From NCBI GenBank assembly GCA_025201865.1, contig MU603055.1, forward strand, positions 1 to 23,564: a stretch of DNA of 23,564 nucleotides, written 5' to 3'. Source of the DNA: Ramicandelaber brevisporus. Taxonomy: Eukaryota; Kickxellomycota; Ramicandelaberales; Ramicandelaberaceae. The translations under genes and the position numbers were made by a program. Shown in pieces: positions 7,057 through 15,261 of the stretch; the first letter of the stretch is position 1, and each line of letters starts with the position of its first letter. A model generated the notes under the pieces. It searched no databases. It worked only from the letters and a program-made list of their open reading frames with translations, and had not been told where the DNA came from.

Positions 7057-8712
7057 TCATATAATCTCGAGATAACGGATAAGTTCTCGGTTTGTAACGG
7101 TTTTCGCCCAAAGTTGGCATTCATGCAAACGAGTTGCACCATAGTGATCGACAAACGCATCACCAAGCACCTGACGAGCCACCGAGCCCTCCTCCATCAT
7201 GCAGTTTGCGGCATCCGGCAGGTTATTTGCAAACTTGGGTGCCACATTCGCATTATAACTAGGTGAGCCAACCTGTGGATATTTGTCAGCATCAGTCAAA
7301 TCAAGCTGTAGCTGGATTCCGCGCATTCCACACGCCAGTACCGCAGCAATGGCGAGGTGCGGGTTGATGTCACTGCCAGCGGTGCGAATCTCCACACGAG
7401 TTGCACTCGGTGGGCATACTGGCGGAGCAATGACACGAAGCGCTGTATTGCGCTGCTCGATGCCCCAGTTGGCTGCTGTTGACACAAAGTTGCCAGAGAC
7501 AAGGCGCTTGTAGCTGTTGATATTCGGTGCCAAAATTGCGAGAATTGACGGGAGACCGTCCAAGACACCGGCAACAAAATGCTGCATCATGGCACTCATT
7601 CCAGGAAAGCTGGTGTTATTCTTTGTGAGAGCGTGACCATTGCCGTTGGCGTGATGCTGACCGTTTACGGCAGCAGTAGTGGACGATGCGAATTGGTTCA
7701 CCTTGGTGACAATGTCGCGCAATGAGATGTGAATGTGCCCAGAGCAACCGGGCAGCTTGTCGCTCGGCTTGGCCATGAAGCTGGCAATAACACCATTCTG
7801 TAGTCCGACCTGTTTCGCTGTCATCTTGAATAGTTGCGCGCGATCTGCCAGCTCCAGTGCCGTCGTGTATTTTAGCGCCGCCTCGTACACACTTGACCCG
7901 CTCTCCGTGTGGAACCCCTCGATAACAGCGCCGATCGCCTGACTGTTGTCCCAGATGCCGTCAGAGTACTTGTCGTTGAGAGCCAGTCGAGTCAGACTGT
8001 AACCATAGTTGCCTGGTGTGAGCATTTGGAGGCCGACGCCTTGCTTCTGGGCAAGTGATTCTGGGGTCTCATCGTAGTTGTAGAACTCATACTCGAGACC
8101 ACACATTGGTTCAAGGCCAAGAGCCTTGTAGCGCTCGATGACCGTCTTCAACAATCCGCGCGGGCAAACTGGAAAACGCTCGAGCTGCTGTGGCTGAGAT
8201 GGATGATTGTCGACAGCAGTGCCATTTGCAAGTCCATTTGCAAGTCCATTTGCAAGTCCGTTTGCAAGTCCGTTGGCGATACCGTTGGCGATTCCATTGG
8301 CAGTATCATTGGCGACACCGTTGGCGGCACCATTGACCGTGCCTTCACTCGAGAGTGGATTGTAAAAGTCGACAAAGAAGAATGGAGTGTTGTGCTTGTC
8401 CCACGGTATTCGACGCATCGAGCTCAAATCCACCTTGGCAATCAAGTCGCCATATCCAGTATCTGCAACGTTTGTAACCGTCAGTTTCCGGTTCTCGCCA
8501 CTGCCGCTGGTCGCTGTGCAATTGTAGTCGAGGTCATGAATGTCCCACCCAAAGATCACGCTGCAAAAGCCAAACCCGTCTTGAAGAGTTGATAGAAACT
8601 TGGACTTGTCGAGCACCTTGCCACGCAAAAGTCCATCGATGTCGATACCAGCCACTTTGACACGGTTATCGCTCGCCAAGAGCTCTTCGAGGTTAAAGGT
8701 ATCAGCTACCAT
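7057..8712 (-). CDS. Glutamine synthetase-family ligase (FluG / gamma-glutamylpolyamine synthetase type)
   Basis: 551 aa. The start is the AACATGG at 8712; a longer open frame upstream encodes only a hydrophobic leader-like shadow. It has the N-terminal beta-grasp (VKVAGIDIDGLLRGKVLDK, 18-36) and the catalytic domain: GLEYEFYNYDE (205-215), LTPGNYGYSLTRLALN (231-246), IEGFHTESGSSVYEAAL (264-280), MAKPSDKLPGCSGHIHISL (313-331), KRLVSGNFVSTAANWG (402-417), RVEIRTAGSDINPHLA (439-454). These are the glutamate/ammonia/metal-site blocks of GS-I-like ATP-dependent gamma-glutamyl ligases. The family forms gamma-glutamyl amides; the true amine substrate cannot be read from sequence. Two insertions are unusual: an Ala-Asn-Gly repeat at 127-164 and a His/Asn-rich loop at about 342-366. 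It is divergent from the bHLH gene and may have a 5'-UTR intron. Confidence 0.92.
   Translation of the reverse strand: MVADTFNLEELLASDNRVKVAGIDIDGLLRGKVLDKSKFLSTLQDGFGFCSVIFGWDIHDLDYNCTATSGSGENRKLTVTNVADTGYGDLIAKVDLSSMRRIPWDKHNTPFFFVDFYNPLSSEGTVNGAANGVANDTANGIANGIANGLANGLANGLANGLANGTAVDNHPSQPQQLERFPVCPRGLLKTVIERYKALGLEPMCGLEYEFYNYDETPESLAQKQGVGLQMLTPGNYGYSLTRLALNDKYSDGIWDNSQAIGAVIEGFHTESGSSVYEAALKYTTALELADRAQLFKMTAKQVGLQNGVIASFMAKPSDKLPGCSGHIHISLRDIVTKVNQFASSTTAAVNGQHHANGNGHALTKNNTSFPGMSAMMQHFVAGVLDGLPSILAILAPNINSYKRLVSGNFVSTAANWGIEQRNTALRVIAPPVCPPSATRVEIRTAGSDINPHLAIAAVLACGMRGIQLQLDLTDADKYPQVGSPSYNANVAPKFANNLPDAANCMMEEGSVARQVLGDAFVDHYGATRLHECQLWAKTVTNRELIRYLEII
8221..8334 (-). repeat. In-frame 12-bp minisatellite encoding (Ala-Asn-Gly-Leu/Ile)n
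   Basis: Tandem 12-mers related to GCAAATGGACTT on the minus strand, the middle ones nearly identical and the outer ones diverged (GCCAACGGTATC-like). They encode about nine ANG[L/I/V/T] units in a loop between the N-terminal and catalytic domains of the ligase. Confidence 0.9.
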
Positions 8713-9034
8713 GTTAAGATTGAAAACTATAAAAAAAATTATGATGTACAAGTAAACACACAGCGAAGCAAGAAACACAAAAGAACGAAGCGAGCGATGA
8801 AAGCAGAGCTGAAAGTCGAATAGCGTGAGGACAGAATGCAAGCCGAATGAAGGTGATGGTGTACGACGAATACAGAAGGGTTGCTAAGAGTGGAACTGCG
8901 GCTGAATCTTCTCGTTGCTTGTTTACTTATGAGTGGTCGGATTCTTGTCACAACCACGCCATCCGTTCTGGAATGACTGAAACTTGACGCTCCCTCTCCC
9001 TCTCTCTCTCCCAGCTCTCTACACTTCCACTTTG

Positions 9035-9040
9035 CACGTG
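9035..9040. promoter_or_regulatory. Canonical E-box CACGTG
   Basis: Palindromic CACGTG between the ligase gene and the bHLH gene. Class-B bHLH proteins with His-Glu-Arg contact residues bind this hexamer, and the protein encoded at 9871-12891 has that signature, so auto- or cross-regulation is possible. The motif is short and occurs in coding DNA too. Confidence 0.3.
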
Positions 9041-9147
9041 CGTACTCACTGTAAGGTGGCGGAACCTATAGATAGGAAGAAGACACTTTGCGCGTGCGCG
9101 TGTTGTTCTACACTGTTCTACACTGTTATGCAATAATGCGGCTGTGT

Positions 9148-9155
9148 CTTTTATA
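9148..9155 (-). promoter_or_regulatory. TATA box of the glutamine-synthetase-like gene
   Basis: TATAAAAG on the minus strand, about 440 bp upstream of the ATG. The distance is explained if the 5' UTR contains an intron (GTGAGT at 9049). Confidence 0.4.
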
Positions 9156-9870
9156 CACAATGCGGCGCATGCCCTTTCGTCAAGTTGACGATGCCAAACG
9201 AATTACAACCCTCTGAGGAGAGAGAAGGAGTGAGAGAAAGAGAGAGAATATGTTAAGTATAAGCCCCCACAGAGGAACTGGTTGGATAGTACAAATCGCG
9301 CAATAAGTAAATGCGGCAGACAGCAGAAGCCTTGGCCAGAACATGTCTTTAAACGGAAGGGAGATGGACTATCTGTGTTCATACAATGTTGTTTTGTATG
9401 CAAGTGTGGTAGCACAGGTCGCGATTTCAACTTGTTACAATCAATCGATGTCCTCTGGTCACATGTTTTTTTTATGGCGGTGTATCTGCATCACTGAACC
9501 ACAATGATCACTTTCAAATACATGAACATCTCTTTTTGTTTTAAAACCAAAAAAAAACGATACACTATCAAAAAATTAATCTTAAGGCTGATGCGCATTA
9601 AATGATTAGGTCTGTGTGGTATCGTCAACCCAATTACTCGGTAGTCGCTATCTTGGATCTCACTTTGCTAGGTTGAGCTGATTTGCCAGTTGCCAAATTG
9701 GGGATATGTATTTTTTTTCATCGACAAGTTCAAAATCGTTTCAACCTCCGGCTTTGTTTGCAAATATCATTCTCTTTTTGGTCCGCTCCAGCTCAATACA
9801 CCACAACCACAACTCCTCTCTGGACGCAGTCTAATACAATTCCGGAGCAAGCAGCTAGCTGACCAACGAG

Positions 9871-12800
9871 ATGCGCGGACACAAGCACGAGGGCAGCACC
9901 TTGAACTTTAACGGCGACAGCGGCAGCTTGTCCCTGGCCTCATCTACAGCAGCCGCGAATGCCGCTGTTGGTGCAAATCAGCATCTCCCTGTAGCGTCAT
10001 CCTTTTCTTCACCCATAGTTCCGAGTATCGCTTCTCCAGAACAAGCGACACAGCAGCTGCAGCAACAGCGACAGCAACAACAACAACAGCAGCAGCAGCA
10101 GCAACAGCAGCAGGCAACGTATAGCCAAAGCCAGGCTGGTAGACTTGCGGTACCTCAGCAACTGCAGCAGTCATTAGGAGATAGTGTTCTTTCACCGCTT
10201 GGTCGATTCTCATTAGAGTCGCCTGCATTCTTTTCAGACCCAGCGGTATCCAGTACTTTGCTGGGCAATCTATCTACGCTACAGCAGCAGCTATCCATCC
10301 CGATGGTCTCCAGCTCATCGAACAAGGCAGCGGCGACTTCAGCCGGCCAGACTGCAGTGTCTGCCGAAGCTTTGAAATTTAGCCTCGAAACACTTCGCAA
10401 AGCTGGACTGCTGAACAATGTCGACTTCAATAGCATGTCTGGTCGTATCGGCACAGAGTGTCCCAGCCGGTCAGTGGATGGTTCTCCGTCCCCTGAGTCC
10501 GCCAGTGTTTATCCGAGTACGTCCGAAGACAGTCCTTCTGCGGAATTGCATCCGCCAGCAACCACTCATGTGTCTCTAGCATCTATACTGTCATCGTCAC
10601 TCGCAAATGGCACGGGAACAACCTCAGGAGTCATCGATGTCAACAGCCCGAGAACATTAGCCACACCTCAGTTCATGGCAACTCCTTCAACTTCAGGCAC
10701 TATTTTTGAGATGCTATCACCGCAGGTCTTTGGCGGAGGAGGAGGAGCCAACAACAGTGTTACAATGACTCCAGGGGTGGCCGCAGCCGCAGCTCAATTT
10801 GCAGCATTTGGAATGAATAGCGCAGGTGGAGGAATATCAACAGCATCTGCAACACCACTCACGCAGCCATGGACTCTACCACCAGCCTCGCTTGACATGT
10901 CAATGATGCTTCCTGGATCGACCCTCGGGCTCCCTCAGCAACAACAACCGCAACAGCAGCAGCAACAGCAGCAGCAGCAACCACTAGCTCAAAGTAGAGA
11001 GTCAAACTCGACGGCATCAACTGTGAAGCCAAGAAGAAAGCACACTCTGCTATCAGGACAAACCACTGGAGCACGCCAGGCAGGCTCTAATTTGGACTCA
11101 GCATCGCTTCGTAGATTGTCGCACAATATTAACACGGCATCCAGTCAATCGCCAGCCACAGCCGGGTTCACTTCTAGTGATGTATTGAATAGCCCAGCAG
11201 GTGCAATGATGGTAGCATCGCCAGCAACTATTGGGTGGACGCCAGCTGTACCAACAACATCAAGAAGACGCCAGGCACACAATGGAATCACTGCCACGCT
11301 AACCTCGAGTAATGAGCCTGTGGTAAACTCCCCATTTGCATTCACTGCATCAACCATGATTACACCTGGATTATCAACAGCCGACCCAAGTCTACTTACT
11401 CCAGCTACTCCAGCTTCTAATTTGACGCTTGGAAACGGAGCATCAACTACAGCTGGAGTGCATCCCACATTGACCATACCGCTGTCCCAGGCCATCAACC
11501 CGCCTGGGCTAATCTCACCAGCCGACATTCTTTCCGGAACACCTCTTGTACTGGGATCACCAGCAGTTACCTTGCCAACAACGCTGTCAGCATCATCAAC
11601 ATCAGTCTCGGCGTCACCCAATCCACTTGACTTTATGTTTGCTGATCCATCCATTGCCGCGATGCTATCTGCCGTAAATGGCAATGCCAATCACACAACA
11701 GCCACTACCATGTCGACTGTTCCAATATCCACATCTGGATCTGGGTCTACAGCGGCTCCTGTGGCACCATCCGATTTGATGAGTCTCGGTCTTCAGTCAT
11801 CCAACCAGCATGATTTACTTGCATTTGCGCAGGCTGCAGCCACCACTTCGTCCAACATGAACTTTGCAATCCCAAGTCTCCCGCCCAGTCTTCAAACTCC
11901 AACCGCAGCCACATCCAAGACTAAGTCCACTAGTACTAGTACTACTACCACAGCTACCACAGCTCGTGCAAAAACATCTCGCAAACAGCAGCAGGCTGGT
12001 GTTAAGGCTCATCCAATGACATCAGCAAATGCATTCACAATGATGTCGCCAGGAACAATGGCTCTCGGACTGGATGCATTGAGTGGAACCCCTTCCCATA
12101 ATCATCAGAATGGCACTCACACTGTTCCATCCACACCAGCTGTACTCGCGGATACATCTGTAACACTCGATCCGTCACTAATGCTTTCATCCGCAGATGT
12201 TACCCAGCAGCCATCTCGTAAGAAGAGACGTCAATCTGGTACAAGCAAGGACGTCTCCAAAGCTCTTCAAAATATTACACCGATTGCACCCAAGGTGGTT
12301 TCAGCTCATCCACAGCAGTCTCTTCAGCCTCTTCAACCTCTTCAGCTGATGCCCCAGCCGGTGCCCCAGTCTGTTCAAGTGCAGCATCAGTCGTCACTAC
12401 AGCCATTGGCACCAGCTGATCCAACTCTCACGAAGCGCCTCACCGAGAAATCAAACTACGAACTCATCAAAGAGGGCAATGTTGAGGCAGCTGGAATCAA
12501 GTATGCACCTGAAATGCAGAAGAGCGTCACTCGCCGACGAACCAACCATATGCAAGCTGAGCGGCAGCGCCGCGATAACCAGCGTGATTGCTTTGATTCA
12601 TTACGCAAGGTTCTGCCACCAATCGACCCCAAGCTGGTTAGCAAGGTTAGGATTTTGACAGATGCCCGCAACTATGTTGTTGAGTGCCAAAGAGAGATTG
12701 ATAGATTGCGCAAAGTCATCTTGAAGAATGGTGGCGATGCATCAGTGTTGAATCCTCCCCAAAGAGCAACGTCAGTGCTGCGATTCGCTGCACAAGATGA

Positions 12801-12891
12801 TGAGCTTGCCATGGCTGTTGACAGTGACGACTATGATGAAGATGATGTTAACAATCAAAATAATGAACAGGATATGGATGAAGACGATTAA
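9871..12891 (+). CDS. Basic helix-loop-helix transcription factor with polyQ tracts
   Basis: 1006 aa, one exon. The only recognisable domain is a C-terminal bHLH. The basic region is residues 888-905 (RRRTNHMQAERQRRDNQR) with His893, Glu897 and Arg901, the CACGTG-reading triad. It is followed by helix 1 (CFDSLRKVLPP), a loop, and helix 2 (SKVRILTDARNYVVECQREIDRLRKVIL, to about 951). The tail (about 979-1006) is strongly acidic. The first 880 residues are Ser/Thr/Ala/Pro/Gln-rich with polyQ at about 61-81 and 356-372, many SP/TP sites, and basic patches (KPRRKH, SRRRQ, RKKRRQ) that could be nuclear signals or AT-hook-like. This is the architecture of a large fungal bHLH regulator; the target pathway is unknown. 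It is convergent with the LRR gene. Confidence 0.93.
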   Translation: MRGHKHEGSTLNFNGDSGSLSLASSTAAANAAVGANQHLPVASSFSSPIVPSIASPEQATQQLQQQRQQQQQQQQQQQQQQATYSQSQAGRLAVPQQLQQSLGDSVLSPLGRFSLESPAFFSDPAVSSTLLGNLSTLQQQLSIPMVSSSSNKAAATSAGQTAVSAEALKFSLETLRKAGLLNNVDFNSMSGRIGTECPSRSVDGSPSPESASVYPSTSEDSPSAELHPPATTHVSLASILSSSLANGTGTTSGVIDVNSPRTLATPQFMATPSTSGTIFEMLSPQVFGGGGGANNSVTMTPGVAAAAAQFAAFGMNSAGGGISTASATPLTQPWTLPPASLDMSMMLPGSTLGLPQQQQPQQQQQQQQQQPLAQSRESNSTASTVKPRRKHTLLSGQTTGARQAGSNLDSASLRRLSHNINTASSQSPATAGFTSSDVLNSPAGAMMVASPATIGWTPAVPTTSRRRQAHNGITATLTSSNEPVVNSPFAFTASTMITPGLSTADPSLLTPATPASNLTLGNGASTTAGVHPTLTIPLSQAINPPGLISPADILSGTPLVLGSPAVTLPTTLSASSTSVSASPNPLDFMFADPSIAAMLSAVNGNANHTTATTMSTVPISTSGSGSTAAPVAPSDLMSLGLQSSNQHDLLAFAQAAATTSSNMNFAIPSLPPSLQTPTAATSKTKSTSTSTTTTATTARAKTSRKQQQAGVKAHPMTSANAFTMMSPGTMALGLDALSGTPSHNHQNGTHTVPSTPAVLADTSVTLDPSLMLSSADVTQQPSRKKRRQSGTSKDVSKALQNITPIAPKVVSAHPQQSLQPLQPLQLMPQPVPQSVQVQHQSSLQPLAPADPTLTKRLTEKSNYELIKEGNVEAAGIKYAPEMQKSVTRRRTNHMQAERQRRDNQRDCFDSLRKVLPPIDPKLVSKVRILTDARNYVVECQREIDRLRKVILKNGGDASVLNPPQRATSVLRFAAQDDELAMAVDSDDYDEDDVNNQNNEQDMDEDD
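10066..10113 (+). repeat. CAA/CAG repeat coding polyglutamine
   Basis: Mixed CAA/CAG run, codon-interrupted, encoding the first polyQ tract of the bHLH protein. A second run lies at about 10938-10980. Confidence 0.9.
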
Positions 12892-13181
12892 TCTGTTTCT
12901 TGACATCCTTCGTTCCTATCATCCCCATTTCACCTTTCTTTTCCTCTTTCTTTTCCTCTTTTCCTCTTTTCCTCTTTTCCTTTCCTTCCTTCTTTCTTTT
13001 TCATGATCATATATTTTCAGTGAACATTGCCCCCTTTCTCTTTCTTGGTACATAATAGAACCTTCTTCACTCTTCACTTTTATCATTTATAACCTGCTAA
13101 TATATACTTACTTCCTGATTTACTAAAAAAAAAAAACATGAACATTTGTCAAAACAAGTCTGATGTTTATCCGCCTTTTCT
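12892..13181. other. Convergent 3' regions with polypyrimidine tract
   Basis: Between the bHLH stop and the LRR stop. Holds a pyrimidine tract of TTTCCTC units at about 12936-13000 and an A12 run at about 13125-13136. No AATAAA is visible for either gene. Confidence 0.6.
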
Positions 13182-14603
13182 TTAATTCATTGAAGGCATA
13201 CCATTCATACCATTGTTCTCGGAAGTGAATTGGCTTGTACGCCACAATATATCCAAGTTTGGTCGATGCTGAGCAAGGGTGTCAACCTGTTTAGCAAATG
13301 CTTCCGTCTCTTCGCCATCGCGGGTGTCGCCAATCTCAAATGCCTTTAAACCGCTGAAACATTGCGGCGCACGATTGACCAAATGATCGACAAAAGCGTT
13401 GAATGCATCATGGCGAATGGAGCTTCCAGACAGTGCAAGGTATTCCAAGGCAGCACCTGGCGTAGCCCAGCCTTCCTGCACAGAGCTTACAGCCGACGCA
13501 AATGTATCGCTGAGAACATTGCACGACAGGTCAACCCGCTTGATTCTGCTGGACGCAAAGTGCACACAATCGACAAACCCAGAGCCTGTAATCTTGTTGC
13601 GACTAAGGTCAAGGAAATCGAGAGACCAGGTATCATCAGCTGGAGGGTTACCAACCAAGCGAGCGATGCCAGCGTCCTCAATGGCACAGTTTGCCATCCG
13701 CAGAATGCGCAACGACTTGGATTCAAAAAGACCAGCAGCCAACGCATTCATACTAGCAGCAGAAATGGTTGGGTTGCTATTCAAGGTGAGGGTGTGGATG
13801 CTAGGATGGATCTTCAGTGCATCGGACAGGGCGGTCCAGAGTTCAAAACTGTCATCTGGGATTGACACTGTGCCAGCAACATTAACAACACGGAGGGAGC
13901 GGTTGGACTGGAGTGATTGGAAAATGGCCAGCACACCATCTGCGCCGAGAGGATTGTCGGAAATATCCAGCTCTTCCAACAGGCACAGGTTTGAATTGCC
14001 CAGCCATTTTGCAATGTGAGCACCAGAGTTGGCACTCAGATCACAGCCAGCCAGACCCAGTTTCCGCAGGCTAACCGGGCCAGAGGATTCCAGGAATGCA
14101 TCTGAGAGATTCTGAATGCCACTATCAGTCAAAGCCGAGTTGCTCGACAAGTCCAAAGTGTGCAGTCCTTCTCCACCCAATGCCTGCTGCTGGCTCACGA
14201 TTGCATTGGCAAGCGCCGACGCAGCTTCAGCCGAGATACTCTTCCCATCCAACAGCAACTTCTTCAGTACCCGATTGTTGGTCGACAGCTTGGTAACAAG
14301 TCGATCGAATACATTGACATCCGAGCCAAATGAGCGATCACCAACTGCTAAATGCTCCAAGGCTGGATGTTTAGCAATTGCATCGCAGAGCGCATCAATA
14401 GCGCCAAGGTCGTTGCCAAACGAATGTCCCGAGCAGCTTAGCTCGCGAAGAACACGGTTGCCAGTGAGTGACTGCGACAAGCGAAGCCAGTCAGCAGGCT
14501 GCAAGCGACGCGAGGACAGGATCGTTAACGACGTGAAAGTTGGGTCGTTCGCCTCAAGACGACGAAGCCAAGCCTGATCAAGACCACGCTGACCCCAAGC
14601 CAT
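13182..14603 (-). CDS. Leucine-rich repeat (RNI-like) protein
   Basis: 473 aa with repeated LRR cores spaced 25-40 residues, for example LKKLLLDGKSIS, LHTLDLSSNSALTDSGI, LRKLGLAGCDLS, LEELDISDNPLGADGV, LRVVNVAGTV, IHTLTLNSNPTIS, LRILRMANCAIEDAGI, LDFLDLSRNKITGSGF, IKRVDLSCNVLSD and LEYLALSGSSI. The long repeats with helices between strands are of the ribonuclease-inhibitor (RNI) type and fill nearly the whole protein. There is no F-box, kinase, TIR or signal peptide. RNI-like proteins are protein-binding scaffolds; the partner is unknown. The start at 14603 is the first in-frame ATG and opens MAWGQRGLDQAWLRRLEAND. It is divergent from COX14 over only about 118 bp. Confidence 0.85.
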   Translation of the reverse strand: MAWGQRGLDQAWLRRLEANDPTFTSLTILSSRRLQPADWLRLSQSLTGNRVLRELSCSGHSFGNDLGAIDALCDAIAKHPALEHLAVGDRSFGSDVNVFDRLVTKLSTNNRVLKKLLLDGKSISAEAASALANAIVSQQQALGGEGLHTLDLSSNSALTDSGIQNLSDAFLESSGPVSLRKLGLAGCDLSANSGAHIAKWLGNSNLCLLEELDISDNPLGADGVLAIFQSLQSNRSLRVVNVAGTVSIPDDSFELWTALSDALKIHPSIHTLTLNSNPTISAASMNALAAGLFESKSLRILRMANCAIEDAGIARLVGNPPADDTWSLDFLDLSRNKITGSGFVDCVHFASSRIKRVDLSCNVLSDTFASAVSSVQEGWATPGAALEYLALSGSSIRHDAFNAFVDHLVNRAPQCFSGLKAFEIGDTRDGEETEAFAKQVDTLAQHRPNLDILWRTSQFTSENNGMNGMPSMN

Positions 14604-14721
14604 CTCTGTTTCTAACTTTGTCGCGAGTATGTTTTGGTTGGAATCTCGACCTTATTTTTTTATATCAAGCGAAAGCACAAAAGCCAAAAGCCAAAAGCGA
14701 AGAAAGCTAAACGGAAGAGCG
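14604..14721. promoter_or_regulatory. Compact bidirectional promoter LRR gene / COX14
   Basis: 118 bp separate the two ATGs. It contains TTATTTTTTTATATC (about 14652-14666) as the only TATA-like stretch and two AAAAGCC direct repeats just before COX14. Confidence 0.4.
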
Positions 14722-14925
14722 ATGATTGCCAGTCGAGCTGCTGATGTCCTGCACAAGGTTGCAGTTACGGGCCTTATCGGTGTGTCGGTGTACGGAATAG
14801 TCGTCGGCTCCTTGATCCTCAAGGACAAGGTCAAGTACAGACAAGAGCAGGCTATCCAACTGAAGCGCGAGCGGGAAGCTGCCGCCACTGCACAGGACAA
14901 CACTAACAACAGCAACAATCAATAA
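14722..14925 (+). CDS. COX14: Cytochrome c oxidase assembly factor Cox14
   Basis: 67 aa, close to the 70 aa of yeast Cox14, an inner-membrane protein that binds newly made Cox1 and couples its translation to complex IV assembly. The N-terminal motif SRAADVLHKVAV parallels the R-x-x-D-x-LH(K/R) signature of fungal Cox14. It is followed by one transmembrane helix (about residues 11-33) and a charged helix KVKYRQEQAIQLKREREAA. I chose the ATG at 14722 because it gives the family length. An in-frame ATG at 14629 adds 31 residues lying almost against the divergent gene, with no family counterpart. An AATAAA overlaps the stop codon (14921-14926). Confidence 0.8.
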   Translation: MIASRAADVLHKVAVTGLIGVSVYGIVVGSLILKDKVKYRQEQAIQLKREREAAATAQDNTNNSNNQ

Positions 14926-15261
14926 ACATTGCTTGCATTCACTCATTCATTCACTCATTCATCCATTCATCCAAATGTATAGACAGTTTTATCCTTCTCT
15001 CTCTATCTCTATCTCTCTCTGTGTATACATACATATGTATACACATATGCAATCGCTGCAAGCGTGGCTGCTAACAAACGGTTGGGACGAAAGAGGGGAA
15101 GAAGATATGTGCATATCCCAAGTGGTGGTGGTGAATGAAGATAGAATACAAGAGGCGTCGTTGAGCCTTCTTTTCGAGAACTGAACACGTTGGTGTCCTT
15201 GTGCTTCATTAGCTTCATACTTTTTTTTTTTTACTGTTCTTTCTTTGTTGTTCAGTCAGAG
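14926..15261. other. Intergenic COX14-VMA12 with microsatellites
   Basis: CATTCA/CATTCAT repeats at about 14937-14972 and (CTAT/CTCT)n at about 14996-15020 are followed by TATACATACATATGTATACA-like alternating sequence. A T-rich leader (T11 near 15221) precedes the VMA12 ATG. No gene; frames here use non-ATG starts. Confidence 0.6.

Larger units (their letters stand above)
8713..9870. promoter_or_regulatory. Divergent intergenic region, ligase gene / bHLH gene
   Basis: 1158 bp. For the minus gene there is TATAAAAG at 9155-9148, a GTGAGT donor at 9049-9044 and a TTTTATAG acceptor ending at 8727, so a 5'-UTR intron of about 320 nt is possible. A palindromic E-box CACGTG lies at 9035-9040. CT/GA microsatellites occur at about 8988-9012 and 9215-9248. 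Towards the bHLH gene there is a CCAAT at about 9639-9643. No further gene is visible. Confidence 0.45.

Noticed and set aside
8203-8375. Short regularly spaced repeats resembling a CRISPR-like array
   Set aside because: The units are contiguous 12-mers without spacers and encode an in-frame protein repeat.
11145-11690. 181-codon minus-strand frame inside the bHLH gene
   Set aside because: Shadow of Ser/Thr/Ala-rich coding sequence on the other strand.
13399-14019. 206-codon plus-strand frame inside the LRR gene
   Set aside because: Shadow frame; the minus-strand LRR repeats fully account for the sequence.
14629-14721. 31-residue N-terminal extension of Cox14
   Set aside because: It would start 25 bp from the divergent gene, has no counterpart in the family, and the ATG at 14722 gives the normal length.
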